DNA of 64,000 bases, from NCBI RefSeq assembly GCF_010977575.1, contig NZ_CP048812.1, positions 4,340,001 to 4,404,000 on the forward strand, given 5' to 3'. Source of the DNA: Halomonas socia (GTDB taxonomy: Bacteria > Pseudomonadota > Gammaproteobacteria > Pseudomonadales > Halomonadaceae). The position numbers and the translations under genes are program-made. The first letter of the stretch is position 1. Each line of letters opens with the position of its first letter. Shown in pieces: positions 30,402 to 41,255 of this stretch. Under the pieces are notes generated by a model, which searched no databases, was not told where the DNA came from, and was given only the letters and a program-made list of their open reading frames with translations.

Positions 30402-30456
30402 AGCCCCGAATAACGGCAAAAAGTGCGCAAGCGCGAAAATTATTCGCAACGGGGCT
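30402..30456 (+). other. Structured intergenic RNA element after rimK
   Basis: AGCCCCG (30402-30408) pairs with CGGGGCT (30450-30456), and the adjoining AATAA (30409-30413) pairs with TTATT (30440-30444), with a small bulge on one side. The interior is A-rich. There is no terminal T-tract. It could end the rimK transcript or form the leader of the next gene. Confidence 0.4.
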
Positions 30457-30487
30457 AGCAAAACACTGTTTCCACCCGCACAATTTG

Positions 30488-30507
30488 GGTCACCGGAGGA
30501 GGTGACC
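30488..30507 (+). promoter_or_regulatory. Ribosome binding site displayed in a hairpin loop
   Basis: The inverted repeat GGTCACC (30488-30494) / GGTGACC (30501-30507) is perfect and its six-base loop is exactly GGAGGA, the Shine-Dalgarno sequence for the ATG at 30512. The stem ends four bases before the start codon. Confidence 0.55.
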
Positions 30508-30511
30508 GCTC

Positions 30512-30952
30512 ATGTTTCTCGACAATCGCCAGGTGGCAATGGATAGCCTGCTGGAAGCGCTGGCCGACAGTCTCGATTATTTTCAGGACAATCTCGAACG
30601 CCTGCGCCCTTCCCTGCGCGAAACGCTGAAACCTCACTACGACGAGCGTGATGCGGCCATGCATGAGCTGCAGACGCTGGCCAAGAAGCATCTGCGCCTG
30701 CTGCCACGCGACGCCGACGTCGAGCGCGACGACTACCTGTGGCTGTGGAGTCGCCTCAAGAGCTTCGTCGGCAACGACAGTCAGGTACTGATCGGCGAGC
30801 TGCTGGAGCAGGAGCGCGTGCTGATGCAGGCGCTGGCCACGGTCCATACCCACCCCCTGCCGGATGCCATCGAGCCGGTCATCGAGCGCTGCTGGAAGAA
30901 CTGTCGGGCACTGATCCGCGAGCTCTATCGCATCCAGAAGCAGCGCCGCTAG
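30512..30952 (+). CDS. Helical protein of unknown function
   Basis: 146 residues, no signal peptide or membrane span, almost entirely predicted helix with many Leu, Glu and Arg, consistent with a four-helix bundle or ferritin-like shape, though no iron-binding ExxH pattern is evident. I do not recognise the family. Translation looks strong given the GGAGGAGGT upstream. It lies after rimK (125-base gap) and convergent with sanA. Confidence 0.7.
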   Translation: MFLDNRQVAMDSLLEALADSLDYFQDNLERLRPSLRETLKPHYDERDAAMHELQTLAKKHLRLLPRDADVERDDYLWLWSRLKSFVGNDSQVLIGELLEQERVLMQALATVHTHPLPDAIEPVIERCWKNCRALIRELYRIQKQRR

Positions 30953-30968
30953 GCGCCACAGGCTAGCC

Positions 30969-31649
30969 CTAAGCCCGCGGCGCGATCTCCAGCGGCTCCA
31001 GCGGCCCCAGGAAATAGGGCCGCCGCTCCCATAGGTAGAGATCGCCCAAGGTCGCCACTCGCGCCACCCACTCGCGCATCTGTAGCCGCCACACGCCAGC
31101 CACCGGCTGCGCCGGCGCCGCACAGCCGGTGGCCTCGAGCCCCAGCGCATCGGCGATGAACAGCGCTCGCGGCAGGTGCCACGACTGAGTGACCAACAGC
31201 GCCCGCTCGACGCCGAACACGTCGCGGGCCCGGGACAGCGTATCGAAGGTACTGAAGCCGGCGTAGTCGAGGGTCATGTCGACATCGCGTACCTGGCGGG
31301 CGCGCAGGTCGCGCCACATGGTGACCGGCTCGTTGTAGAAACGCGTGCGGTTGTCGCCGGAGAGCAGTAGATGCTGGACTCGACGCATGCGCATCAGCCG
31401 CGAGGCGGCGCTCATGCGCGCCTCGAAGTGAGGGTTGCGGCTACCGGCGCGGGTCCAGTGGGAAGTACCGAAGACGATCGCCACCGGCTGCGCGCTGCAG
31501 ATCGGCAGGTCGTGCTCGATGCGCGCGTGGGTCTGGGCCAGCACCCAGGCATTGGCGGCAACGAACAGCAGCGCCGCCACCAGCAGCAAGGCGCCAAGCA
31601 CCATCAGCACGGCCCTGAAAGGCTTCCACAGCGACATCGTTATCGGCAT
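30969..31649 (-). CDS. sanA: SanA/YdcF-family inner-membrane protein (DUF218)
   Basis: 226 residues: N-terminal transmembrane helix (about residues 12-34) then a periplasmic DUF218 domain. Characteristic segments are IVFGTSHWTRAGSRNPHFEARM, LLLSGDN, DYAGFSTFDTLSRARDVF and LVTQSWHLPRALFIA. SanA of E. coli affects envelope barrier function and vancomycin sensitivity; the biochemical activity is not established. Separate from the suf operon, whose last gene starts 64 bases upstream on the same strand. Confidence 0.85.
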   Translation of the reverse strand: MPITMSLWKPFRAVLMVLGALLLVAALLFVAANAWVLAQTHARIEHDLPICSAQPVAIVFGTSHWTRAGSRNPHFEARMSAASRLMRMRRVQHLLLSGDNRTRFYNEPVTMWRDLRARQVRDVDMTLDYAGFSTFDTLSRARDVFGVERALLVTQSWHLPRALFIADALGLEATGCAAPAQPVAGVWRLQMREWVARVATLGDLYLWERRPYFLGPLEPLEIAPRA

Positions 31650-31712
31650 CGGGCTCCCCGGTTGGCGGCAGCCGCGCCCCGTTGACGCGGCAAGCCGCGG
31701 CCGGGCGCCGGC

Positions 31713-32285
31713 TCAGAACATGCCCAGCTCCAGCTTGGCCTCGTCGCTCATCATCTCACGACTCCAGGGCGGATCGAAGACGATATCGGTATGCACCTGG
31801 CTGATCTGCGGCGCGCCGAGGATCTTGTTGCGCGCGTCGGCGGCAATCACATCGCCCATGCCGCAGCCGGGTGCCGTCAGTGTCATGCGAATGGTGACGA
31901 TGCGTTCACCGCTCAGCAACCGCTCGATACGACAGCCATAGACCAGCCCCAGCTCGACGATATCCACCGGAATCTCCGGGTCGAAGCAGGTACGCAGTTG
32001 GTCCCACACGAACTGCTCGATCTCCTCGTCGCTGGCATCCTCGTGCAACGTCGGGCGCGGCAGCGCCTCCAGGCCCAGGGCGTCGAGATTGGCGCCCTCG
32101 ACCAGGTACAGGCGGCCCTCGAAGGCCACGCTGACGCTGCTGCCCTTGGCCTGCATCACCGACACGACGCTGTCCTCGGGTAGGCTGATGGTCTTGCCGA
32201 AGGGGATCGAAATCACCTCCACGTCACGCTGCAGCGGCAGGCTCTGGCCCTTCTGGAGGCTGGCAATCTGCTCGATATCGCTCAT
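31713..32285 (-). CDS. sufT: SufT, iron-sulfur cluster assembly/maturation factor
   Basis: 190 residues: about 85 N-terminal residues followed by a MIP18/DUF59 domain (residues ~90-190). The domain motif DPEIPVDIVELGLVY and the cysteine in TLTAPGCGMGD are present. SufT helps mature Fe-S proteins under high demand. Last gene of the suf operon, 8 bases after sufS. Confidence 0.92.
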   Translation of the reverse strand: MSDIEQIASLQKGQSLPLQRDVEVISIPFGKTISLPEDSVVSVMQAKGSSVSVAFEGRLYLVEGANLDALGLEALPRPTLHEDASDEEIEQFVWDQLRTCFDPEIPVDIVELGLVYGCRIERLLSGERIVTIRMTLTAPGCGMGDVIAADARNKILGAPQISQVHTDIVFDPPWSREMMSDEAKLELGMF

Positions 32286-32293
32286 TCGATTCC

Positions 32294-33547
32294 TTATCTC
32301 ACCATGCCGATGACCCGCTCCAGGGCGGCAGCGAAGATCTCGACTTCCTCGAGGGTGTTATAGGCCGCAAAGGAGGCACGGCAGGTAGCATCGACGCCGA
32401 ACTGCGCCAGCAGCGGCTGGGCACAGTGGTGCCCGGTGCGGATCGCCACGCCGAGCTGGTCGATCAGCAGGCCGATATCCTGGGCATGCGCGCCGTCGAC
32501 CACGAACGACAGCACGCTGGCCTTGTGCGGCGCGGTGCCGAGGATGCGCAGGCCGTCGATACGCAGCACTCGCTGTGTGGCGGCCTCGAGCAGTTGGGCT
32601 TCCCAGGCACCGATGGCCTCGACGCCAACCCCCTCGAGCCAACGCAGCGCCTCGCCGAGGGCGATGACCTCGGCGATCGCCGGGGTGCCGGCCTCGAACT
32701 TGTGGGGGATCGCGGCGAAGGTGGTAGGCGCCTCGAACGACACCGTCTGGATCATCTCGCCGCCACCCTGCCACGGCGGCATGACCTCGAGCAGCGCCGC
32801 CTTGCCGTACAGCACGCCGACCCCGGTGGGACCGTAGACCTTGTGCCCCGAGAAGGCGTAGAAATCGGCATCGATATCGCGCACATCCACCGCCTGATGC
32901 GGCGCGGCCTGGGCACCGTCGACCAGGATCAGCACGCCGTTGGCGTGGGCGATGCTCGCCATCTGCTTGACCGGGTTGACGGTACCGAAGGCGTTGGAGA
33001 CGTGGTTGACCGCCACCAGCCGGGTGCGCTCGCTGAACAGCTCGCGATAGGCGTCGAGATCGAGTACCCCGCGAGTGTCCACCGGGATCACCTTGACCAC
33101 GATGCCCAACTGGCTGGCCAGCAGCTGCCAGGGCACGATATTGGAGTGGTGCTCGAGGCGCGATACCAGCACCTCGTCGCCGGGGCGAAGACTGTCGCGG
33201 CCCCAGGCGTTGGCGACCAGGTTGATCGCCTCGGTGGTGCCGCGGGTGAAGATGATCTCGCGGCTGTCGCCGGCATTGAGAAAGCCGCGCACCGTTTCAC
33301 GGGTGCCTTCGAAGGCCGCGGTGGCCTCGTCGGCCAGGGTATGCAGCCCGCGATGGATATTGGCGTTGTAGCGACCAAAGTAGTCGTCGAACGCGGCGAT
33401 CACACGCCGCGGGGTCTGGCTGGTGGCGGCGTTGTCGAGGTACACCAACGGCTTGCCATGCACCTCGCGGGCCAGGATCGGAAACTCCTCACGCAGCGCG
33501 GCGACATCCAGCGCTGGGGTGTCGAGTCGGGTGGCAAGTTCGGTCAT
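32294..33547 (-). CDS. sufS: SufS cysteine desulfurase
   Basis: PLP-dependent enzyme that takes sulfur from cysteine for Fe-S cluster assembly. 417 residues from the ATG at 33545-33547. The PLP lysine is in SGHKVYGPTG, the PLP-phosphate region in RGTTEAINLVA, and the catalytic cysteine is Cys375 in TGHHCAQPLL. The longer in-frame reading to 33679 overlaps sufD and is rejected. No sufE or sufU partner is found in the operon. Confidence 0.95.
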   Translation of the reverse strand: MTELATRLDTPALDVAALREEFPILAREVHGKPLVYLDNAATSQTPRRVIAAFDDYFGRYNANIHRGLHTLADEATAAFEGTRETVRGFLNAGDSREIIFTRGTTEAINLVANAWGRDSLRPGDEVLVSRLEHHSNIVPWQLLASQLGIVVKVIPVDTRGVLDLDAYRELFSERTRLVAVNHVSNAFGTVNPVKQMASIAHANGVLILVDGAQAAPHQAVDVRDIDADFYAFSGHKVYGPTGVGVLYGKAALLEVMPPWQGGGEMIQTVSFEAPTTFAAIPHKFEAGTPAIAEVIALGEALRWLEGVGVEAIGAWEAQLLEAATQRVLRIDGLRILGTAPHKASVLSFVVDGAHAQDIGLLIDQLGVAIRTGHHCAQPLLAQFGVDATCRASFAAYNTLEEVEIFAAALERVIGMVR

Positions 33548-33572
33548 GTCACACTCCTGAGGGCCGCGCCGC

Positions 33573-34928
33573 TCATTGCTCGTCCAGCAGCGCTGCGGCG
33601 GCCTCGACCAGACCGGCCAGGTTGAAGCGCTCGGGCAGCTTGCCGGCCACCGCCAGCTCGACGCGCTCGGCGATGGCATCGAGGTTGACCTGCTCGAGCA
33701 CCTCGCCGGCGAAGGCCAGCGTCAACAGGCCGCGCGCGGTCTGCAGGTCGATGCCGCGGGTGCGCAGGGCAAAGATCGCCTCTTCGTCGAGCTGCCCGGT
33801 GGTGGTGCCGTGGGAGCACTTGACGTCGTCGGCGTAGATCTCGAGCTCCGGCTTGGCGTCGATCTCGGCGCGATCCGAGAGCAGCAGGTTGGCGTTGCTC
33901 TGGAAGCCCTCGATCTTTTGGCTGTCGCGCTTGACCACCACCCGGCCGTTGAACACGCCGCGGGCTCGGTCATCGAGAATGCCCTTGTAGTTCTCGTTGG
34001 AGAAGGTCAGCGGGGCATTGTGGTTGGCAACGGTGTGGTTATCGATGTGCTGACGGCCCTGGCCATAGAACAGTCCGTAGAAATTGGCCACCGCCCCCTG
34101 GCCGTTGAGGTCGCTGATCAGGTCGTTGCGCACCAGGCCACCGCCCAGGTTCAGGTTGTAGGAGGTATAGCGGCTGTCGCGAGCCTGCTCGATGTGGATG
34201 CTGGCCACGTGCAGGTCGCCCAGCGGCGCTTCCTGCAGCTTGTAGTGATCGAGGATCGCCCCGCGTTCGAGGATCAGCTCGGCAACCAGGTTGGTGAAGT
34301 TGGTCGCCGCCTCTTCGCCGATATGATGTTCGATCAGCGTCGCATGGCTGCGCGCGCCGGCCTCGACCAACAGGCGCGGATGGCTCATTACCGGCTGTGC
34401 GCCGCTTCTGGAGAGAAACTGCACCACCAGCGGCTTGTCGACCACGCAGCCCGGCGCCAGGCGCAGCACCGCGCCCTCCTCCATGAAGGCGGTGTTGAGT
34501 GCCGAAAACGGCGAGAACTCGACGCCGGTCAAGCGGCCCAGCGGTCCGCCCACGGCCTCGTGATTGTCGGTCAGCGCCCGGGATAGCGGCACCAGCTGCA
34601 CGCCCTGGGGCAATCCCTCGAGTTGCGACAGCGCCGGGGCATAAATGCCGTCGACGAAGGTCAGCCGGTAGGCGTCGATGGGCAGCGTCAGTGTCGCGGC
34701 AACGGTCTGCGAGAAATCGGCGTCCTCGGCCAGCGCGAACTCGCCGTTGGCGATGGCGCGCACGTCGGTGTATTTCCAGGCTTCATCGCGGCGGGTCGGG
34801 AAGCCCAGCGCCTCGAAGCGTGCCGCACCGGCCTGGCGGCGCGCGGCGACCCAGGTCGGCTCGGGGCCATGCCGTTCGCGCTTGGCGCTGCGCCGGGCGA
34901 GGCTGTCGAGAAAGGTCTGTTCGCTCAT
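33573..34928 (-). CDS. sufD: SufD, Fe-S scaffold complex subunit
   Basis: 451 residues of the SufB/SufD superfamily, with a C-terminal right-handed beta-helix (strongest signature at [19 protein letters not shown] and [26 protein letters not shown]). Forms the SufBC2D scaffold. Its start overlaps the end of sufC by 4 bases. Confidence 0.95.
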   Translation of the reverse strand: MSEQTFLDSLARRSAKRERHGPEPTWVAARRQAGAARFEALGFPTRRDEAWKYTDVRAIANGEFALAEDADFSQTVAATLTLPIDAYRLTFVDGIYAPALSQLEGLPQGVQLVPLSRALTDNHEAVGGPLGRLTGVEFSPFSALNTAFMEEGAVLRLAPGCVVDKPLVVQFLSRSGAQPVMSHPRLLVEAGARSHATLIEHHIGEEAATNFTNLVAELILERGAILDHYKLQEAPLGDLHVASIHIEQARDSRYTSYNLNLGGGLVRNDLISDLNGQGAVANFYGLFYGQGRQHIDNHTVANHNAPLTFSNENYKGILDDRARGVFNGRVVVKRDSQKIEGFQSNANLLLSDRAEIDAKPELEIYADDVKCSHGTTTGQLDEEAIFALRTRGIDLQTARGLLTLAFAGEVLEQVNLDAIAERVELAVAGKLPERFNLAGLVEAAAALLDEQ

Positions 34929-35677
34929 GCCGCCGACTCCTCGACCACCCAGTCGTAGCCGCGCGATTCGAGCTGCTTGGCGAGATCGGCATCGCCGCTC
35001 TTGGCGATGCGACCGTCGACCAGTACGTGGACCTGGTCCGGCACGATATAGTCGAGCAGGCGCTGGTAGTGGGTCACCAGCAGGATGCCGCGATCTTCGG
35101 CACGCAGGCTATTGACGCCGTCGGCGACGATTTTCATGGCATCGATATCGAGGCCCGAGTCGATCTCGTCGAGCATCGCCAGCCTGGGCTGCAACACCAG
35201 CATCTGCAGGATCTCGTTGCGCTTCTTCTCACCGCCGGAGAAGCCCTCGTTGACCGCGCGCTGCAGGAAGCTGGCGTCCATCTTCATTTCGCCGAGCTTG
35301 TCCTTGACCAGCTTCATGAACTCCGGCGCCGGCACCTCCTCCTGGCCACGCGCGGCACGCTGGGCGTTGAGGGCAGCCTTGAGCAGGTAGATGTTCTTGA
35401 CCCCTGGGATCTCCACCGGGTACTGGAAGCCCAGCAGCAGGCCGGCCTGGGCGCGCTCCTCGATCTCCATCTCGAGCACGTCCTGGCCCTGAAAGGTGAT
35501 CGAGCCCTGAGTGACCTCGTAGCCGTCCTTGCCGGCGATCACCGCCGACAGCGTCGACTTGCCGGCCCCGTTGGGGCCCATGATGGCGTGAACTTCACCG
35601 GCCTTGATGGTCAGGCTGAGCCCCTTGAGGATGGTCTGGCCTTCCACCGTAACGTGCAGATCCTTGACTTCGAGCAT
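34925..35677 (-). CDS. sufC: SufC, Fe-S assembly ATPase
   Basis: 250-residue ABC-type ATPase without membrane partner, powering the SufBCD scaffold. Walker [10 protein letters not shown], signature [11 protein letters not shown] and Walker [13 protein letters not shown] are intact, with the switch histidine in LVTHYQR. It follows sufB after 87 bases and overlaps sufD. Confidence 0.96.
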   Translation of the reverse strand: MLEVKDLHVTVEGQTILKGLSLTIKAGEVHAIMGPNGAGKSTLSAVIAGKDGYEVTQGSITFQGQDVLEMEIEERAQAGLLLGFQYPVEIPGVKNIYLLKAALNAQRAARGQEEVPAPEFMKLVKDKLGEMKMDASFLQRAVNEGFSGGEKKRNEILQMLVLQPRLAMLDEIDSGLDIDAMKIVADGVNSLRAEDRGILLVTHYQRLLDYIVPDQVHVLVDGRIAKSGDADLAKQLESRGYDWVVEESAA

Positions 35678-35764
35678 TGCGATTACCTTTTTCGATTCTG
35701 GCGAGCCGCCGCGGCGACCCGAAAATAAATGCTTTCTTCAACGCCCTAGGCGCATTGTGAGCGT

Positions 35765-37207
<1,443 letters not shown>

Positions 37208-37267
37208 GTTCAATCCCCTCCCGGGCGTTACCGTCGAGCGCCGGGCTCGACATGAGCATAATTGGGT

Positions 37268-37735
37268 TTAGCGGCTGGCACCGGCGGCCAGCGTGACGGT
37301 CTGAATCGGCAGCTGCACCGGCAGCTTGATCGGCGTGGTCTGGGCCAGGTGCGCCAGGGTCACGCTGTCGAGCAGGGCGCGTACGGCCAATGAGACGCGC
37401 TGCCAGTTGTCGGCCACCCCGCAGGTGGCGACCAAGTCGCAGTCACCGTCGGCATGGCTGCATTCGGTCATTGCCACCGGGCCTTCGATGGCCGCGATGA
37501 TATCGCTGGCGGAGATCTCGTTCGCCTCCCTCGCCAGCCGGTAACCGCCCTGGGCGCCTCGCTGAGAGACCAGCAGTCCGGCGCGCACCAGCGACTTGAG
37601 CGTCTTGCTCACCGTCGGATGCGGCAGGTGAACGGCATCGGCCAACTCTGCCGCCGCATGTGGCTGCTGCGGGTGGCGCGCAATATGCGCCATCACCACG
37701 GCGGCATAGTCGGTCATGCGTGAGAGCTTGAGCAT
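37268..37735 (-). CDS. Rrf2-family regulator of the suf operon
   Basis: 155 residues: N-terminal winged helix (MTDYAAVVMAHIARHPQQPHAAAELADAVHLPHPTVSK) and three cysteines, Cys92, Cys99 and Cys105, in ECSHADGDC and TCG, spaced to bind a [2Fe-2S] cluster as in IscR. It belongs to the SUF-regulator branch of Rrf2 proteins. The ATG at 37733-37735 (MLKLSRMTDY) has GAGGA nine bases upstream; the reading to 37888 passes through the promoter. It probably senses cluster status and controls its own operon. Confidence 0.9.
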   Translation of the reverse strand: MLKLSRMTDYAAVVMAHIARHPQQPHAAAELADAVHLPHPTVSKTLKSLVRAGLLVSQRGAQGGYRLAREANEISASDIIAAIEGPVAMTECSHADGDCDLVATCGVADNWQRVSLAVRALLDSVTLAHLAQTTPIKLPVQLPIQTVTLAAGASR

Positions 37736-37775
37736 GCGGCACATCCTCGCGGGTCGTGGCCAGGTAGCGGCTCGT

Positions 37776-37814
37776 ATTGGGGACCATTTTAGTCCTGTAT
37801 AACCCCGATGTGAA
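37776..37814 (-). promoter_or_regulatory. suf operon promoter with an IscR-like operator
   Basis: On the minus strand, TTCACA (37809-37814), a 17-base spacer and TAAAAT (37786-37791) form a good sigma-70 promoter. The 25 bases 37776-37800 match the type 1 IscR consensus at 18 positions, including the GAC and AGTC arms around an AT-rich centre, and cover the -10. Transcription would start about 44 bases before the regulator's ATG. This suggests autorepression. Confidence 0.65.
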
Positions 37815-38014
37815 GCGTGCGCGGCATTTCTCGCGCTTCTGCGGCAACATGGCGGCACGATCGCCACCGATAGAATCAATAATAACAATTATTCCCATTA
37901 TCCATTGCTATCGCATCAGTCTCCCACTAGCCACCGCGACACCCGGGTGTCCCTGTGTAGAGACAGCGCCAATCGCCTGTTTTAAGCGTTATTTTCCTAC
38001 CCAAACCGACTCGG

Positions 38015-38029
38015 CGTTGCCAGGCAACG
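38015..38029. promoter_or_regulatory. Perfect palindrome, candidate enhancer site
   Basis: CGTTGCC-A-GGCAACG is a perfect 7+7 inverted repeat, about 107 bases upstream of the sigma-54-like -24 element. Activators of sigma-54 promoters usually bind palindromes at this distance. The activator is unknown. Confidence 0.45.
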
Positions 38030-38121
38030 ACAGTCAGCGCCTAATCTGGCCGATATCACCCCACGCCAACCGCGCCATGAAACCCAATAAATTGCTGTTA
38101 TAAAAGGAATAAAAAAACATC

Positions 38122-38136
38122 TGGCACGATTTACGC
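38122..38136 (+). promoter_or_regulatory. Sigma-54-like promoter of the exopolysaccharide operon
   Basis: TGGCACG (38122-38128), four bases, then ACGC (38133-38136): the -24 element is perfect and the essential GC of the -12 element is at the right distance; the two T before it are replaced by AC. AT-rich DNA between 38085 and 38120 could hold an IHF site. The start codon of the first gene is about 145 bases downstream. No ORF of interest occupies 37815-38291. Confidence 0.5.
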
Positions 38137-38291
38137 ACGACCAGTGGTGTTTCGCACAGATCTCGGCAGTCGCAAACTCCCCATGGATGAGAGGGAGGGC
38201 GGCCGCCCAGATGGTTTTATCACTACGTCTTCCGCTCACAGCACCAAGCACGAACACGCCATGGAAGCGTCACCAGCAAGGAGCGTCACTC

Positions 38292-39638
38292 ATGCGGATT
38301 ACCATTTTTGGCTCGGGTTACGTGGGCCTGGTCACCGGGGCCTGCCTGGCCGACGTTGGCCACGACGTCATCTGCGTCGATATCGACAGCGACAAGGTTG
38401 CCGCCCTCAATGACGGCCAGGTGCCGATTCACGAGCCGGGCCTGGAAACCATTATTCGTCACAACCTCGATAGCGGCCGACTGCGCTTCACCACCGACGC
38501 CGCCCGCGCGGTGGAGTTCGGCCTGCTGCAGTTCATCGCCGTGGGCACGCCCCCCGACGAAGACGGCAGCGCCGACCTGCAGTACGTGCTGCAGGTGGCC
38601 CGCACCATCGCCACTCACATGCGCGAGTACAAGGTCATCGTCGACAAGTCGACCGTACCGGTGGGCACCGCCGAGAAGGTCAACGCCTGCGTCGCCGAGA
38701 CCCTTGCCGAGCGCGGTGCGACGCTGGCCTTCGATGTCTGCTCGAATCCGGAGTTTCTCAAGGAAGGTGCGGCCATCGAGGACTTCTCGCGCGGTGCGCG
38801 GATCGTCGTCGGTACCGACAGCGACCGCGTGCGCCAGGCCATGCGCGAATGCTACGCGCCCTACAGCCGGCTCCACGACAAGCTGATCTTCATGGACGTA
38901 CGCAGCGCCGAGCTGACCAAGTACGCCGCCAACGCGATGCTCGCCACCAAGATCAGCTTCATCAACGAGATCGCCAACCTGGCCGAGAAGCTGGGGGCCG
39001 ACATCGAGCATGTGCGTCATGGCATCGGCAGCGATCCGCGTATCGGCCACCACTTCATCTATCCCGGCTGCGGCTACGGCGGTTCGTGTTTTCCCAAGGA
39101 CGTCCAGGCGCTGGCGCGCACTGCTCATCAGGTCGGCCACCCGCCGCAGCTGCTCGAGGCAGTGGAGTCGATCAACCTGCGCCAGAAGGATCAGCTGTTC
39201 GCCAAGCTGGAACGCGCCTTTAACGGCGACCTGGCGGGCAAGACCATTGCCCTTTGGGGGCTGGCCTTCAAGCCCAATACCGACGACATGCGCGAAGCCC
39301 CCAGCCGCGCGCTGATGGAGTCGCTATGGGCCGCTGGCGCCCGGGTCCAGGCTTTCGATCCGGAGGCTCAGGACGAGTGCCGACGCATTTACGGCGAGCG
39401 TAACGACCTGTCGCTGTGCAAGCGCCGCGACGAGGCGTTGGAGGGCGCCGATGCGCTGGTCATCTGCACCGAGTGGAAGGCCTTTCGCAGCGTCGACTTC
39501 GCCATGCTCAAGCAGGCGCTGGCCAGCCCCATCGTCATCGATGGCCGCAACCTGTTCGAACCGGCCAGCGTCAAGCAGGCCGGCCTCGACTACTACGCCA
39601 TCGGGCGCGGTGACTCACTGCAGGCCGCCCTGGCCTAG
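38292..39638 (+). CDS. ugd: UDP-glucose 6-dehydrogenase
   Basis: Predicted to oxidise UDP-glucose to UDP-glucuronate, the sugar donor for an acidic polymer. 448 residues: Rossmann motif GSGYVG at the N-terminus, catalytic Cys266 in GGSCFPKD and the C-terminal [16 protein letters not shown]. The sequence around Cys266 is of the UDP-glucose dehydrogenase type (FPKD); alginate GDP-mannose dehydrogenase (AlgD) has LPKD and differs elsewhere, so I prefer Ugd. The ATG at 38292 follows AAGGAGCG; the longer reading from 38187 is rejected. First gene of the operon, 8 bases before the alg8-like gene. Confidence 0.88.
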   Translation: MRITIFGSGYVGLVTGACLADVGHDVICVDIDSDKVAALNDGQVPIHEPGLETIIRHNLDSGRLRFTTDAARAVEFGLLQFIAVGTPPDEDGSADLQYVLQVARTIATHMREYKVIVDKSTVPVGTAEKVNACVAETLAERGATLAFDVCSNPEFLKEGAAIEDFSRGARIVVGTDSDRVRQAMRECYAPYSRLHDKLIFMDVRSAELTKYAANAMLATKISFINEIANLAEKLGADIEHVRHGIGSDPRIGHHFIYPGCGYGGSCFPKDVQALARTAHQVGHPPQLLEAVESINLRQKDQLFAKLERAFNGDLAGKTIALWGLAFKPNTDDMREAPSRALMESLWAAGARVQAFDPEAQDECRRIYGERNDLSLCKRRDEALEGADALVICTEWKAFRSVDFAMLKQALASPIVIDGRNLFEPASVKQAGLDYYAIGRGDSLQAALA

Positions 39639-39646
39639 GAGTCGGC

Positions 39647-41218
39647 ATGCAACCCTCTACCCCCCAACCCTCCGTCGCCAGCTGGGCGACGGAGGTCACC
39701 GTGCTGCTGTTCGGCCTGGCGCTGCTGGTGGTACTGATCAGCGAGCTGCCCCGCGACATCTTCTCACCGGAGTCGCAGAACTTCTTCTTCGTGATCGGCG
39801 CCATCGGCATGTGGCGCTACTCGTGGTGGTTCGTCCAGGCCACGCGTTCGGTGTGGTACAACCGCCAGGTCTTCCCCCAACTGCGCGCCGAGGCCGACGC
39901 CCTGGGCGCCGCCGCCAAGCCCAGCGAGCTGTACGTGCTGTGCACCTCCTACCGCATCGAGCCGGAGGTCAACTTCGCGGTCTACGACGCGCTGATCGGC
40001 GAGGCCCGCGACTACGGGGTACCGACGCTGGTCTTCGCGGCGATCTCCGACCGCAGCGATGTCGATGTGATCGAGCATGTGCTCGACGAGCACGGCTGGC
40101 CGGCCAATATCGAGGTGCGCTACATGTTCCAGAAGGGCGATGGCAAGCGCTCGGCGATGGCCGAGGTGCTGCGTGCCATCTCGCGCTGCTCGCCGGCACC
40201 GGACGCCCTGCTGGTGTCGATGGACGGCGATATCCGCCTCGAGCCCGGCACCCTTTCACGCTCGCTGTCGTTCTTCGCCCTGCAGGACGACCTCGGCGCG
40301 CTGACCACCAACAACAACGCCATCGTCACCGGCGACGACGCCACCAAGGAGTGGTACGACCTGCGCTACGCCCAGCGCCATCTGGTGATGAGCTCGATGT
40401 CGCTATCCCAGCGTCTGCTGGTACTGACCGGCCGTTACAGTGCCTTTCGCGCCGAGCTGGCGACCCAGCCCAGCTTCATCGAGCTGGTCGAGAGCGACCA
40501 CGTCGAGCACTGGCGCTTCGGCAACTTCAAGTTCCTCTCCGGCGATGACAAGTCGACCTGGTACTGGCTGCTGCAGCGTGGCTGGAAGATGCGCTATCTG
40601 CCCGACGTCTATGTCTCGGGCTTCGAGGAACTGCCCGATCGCCGACGCTTCTTCGCCTCGACCCTCGACCTGATGCGTCGCTGGTACGGCAATATGCTGC
40701 GTACCAGCGACCGCGCCATCGCCCTGGGACCAAGGCCGATGGGGCTGTTCACCTGGTGGAGCCTGGTCGACCAGCGCTTGTCGATGTGGACCACCCTGGT
40801 GGGTCCCACGGTGGCCATCCTGGTCACCGCCTTCGTGCGCCCCTCGTTCATCTTCGCCTATCTGCTGTGGATCTTGTTCACGCGCAGCATCGCAGCACTG
40901 ATCCTGGCCTGGCAGCGCGGCCGCTTCAGCCTGCTGTGGGTGCCGCTGCTCTACTACAACCAGATCGGCGGGGCACTGCTCAAGACCTACGTCAGCTTCC
41001 GCTTCAATCGTCAGAAATGGTCACGCCAGGGCATCTCTGCCGGCGAGCCCGAGAGCCCGCGCGCAGTGCGGCGCCAGCGGCGCATGGGCCACTTCATGCA
41101 CGGCGTCTATCTGGCCAGCCTGCTGTTCGTACTGGTGCTGGCCACTGGTGTGCTGGCCCCGCCGGATCCCGTGTCGCTGAACATCTTCCAGGACGGCGGT
41201 GGCCTCAACGGCCGCTGA
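39647..41218 (+). CDS. Alg8-like polyuronate synthase (family 2 glycosyltransferase)
   Basis: 523-residue inner-membrane processive glycosyltransferase. Helices near 15-35 and 45-65 precede the catalytic domain, and three or four helices follow it. The metal/UDP-binding motif is Asp193-Gly-Asp195 in SMDGDIRLEPG, the acceptor-site acids are in GDDKST (299-304), and the QxxRW-like motif is LMRRW (342-346). The stretch from SGDDKSTWYWLL to RQKWSRQG is closely similar to Pseudomonas Alg8, including MGLFTWWSLVDQRLSMWT. Alg8 polymerises mannuronate; substrate here may differ because the neighbour is a UDP-glucose dehydrogenase. Confidence 0.85.
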   Translation: MQPSTPQPSVASWATEVTVLLFGLALLVVLISELPRDIFSPESQNFFFVIGAIGMWRYSWWFVQATRSVWYNRQVFPQLRAEADALGAAAKPSELYVLCTSYRIEPEVNFAVYDALIGEARDYGVPTLVFAAISDRSDVDVIEHVLDEHGWPANIEVRYMFQKGDGKRSAMAEVLRAISRCSPAPDALLVSMDGDIRLEPGTLSRSLSFFALQDDLGALTTNNNAIVTGDDATKEWYDLRYAQRHLVMSSMSLSQRLLVLTGRYSAFRAELATQPSFIELVESDHVEHWRFGNFKFLSGDDKSTWYWLLQRGWKMRYLPDVYVSGFEELPDRRRFFASTLDLMRRWYGNMLRTSDRAIALGPRPMGLFTWWSLVDQRLSMWTTLVGPTVAILVTAFVRPSFIFAYLLWILFTRSIAALILAWQRGRFSLLWVPLLYYNQIGGALLKTYVSFRFNRQKWSRQGISAGEPESPRAVRRQRRMGHFMHGVYLASLLFVLVLATGVLAPPDPVSLNIFQDGGGLNGR

Positions 41219-41255
41219 TGTCTGCCCCGATTCGCGTTTGCAAGGAGCCTGTCAC

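Noticed and set aside
38292..39638. Calling the first gene of the polysaccharide operon algD (GDP-mannose 6-dehydrogenase)
   Set aside because: Context suggests alginate, but the active-site stretch GGSCFPKD and the overall sequence are of the UDP-glucose dehydrogenase type; AlgD has GSCLPKD.
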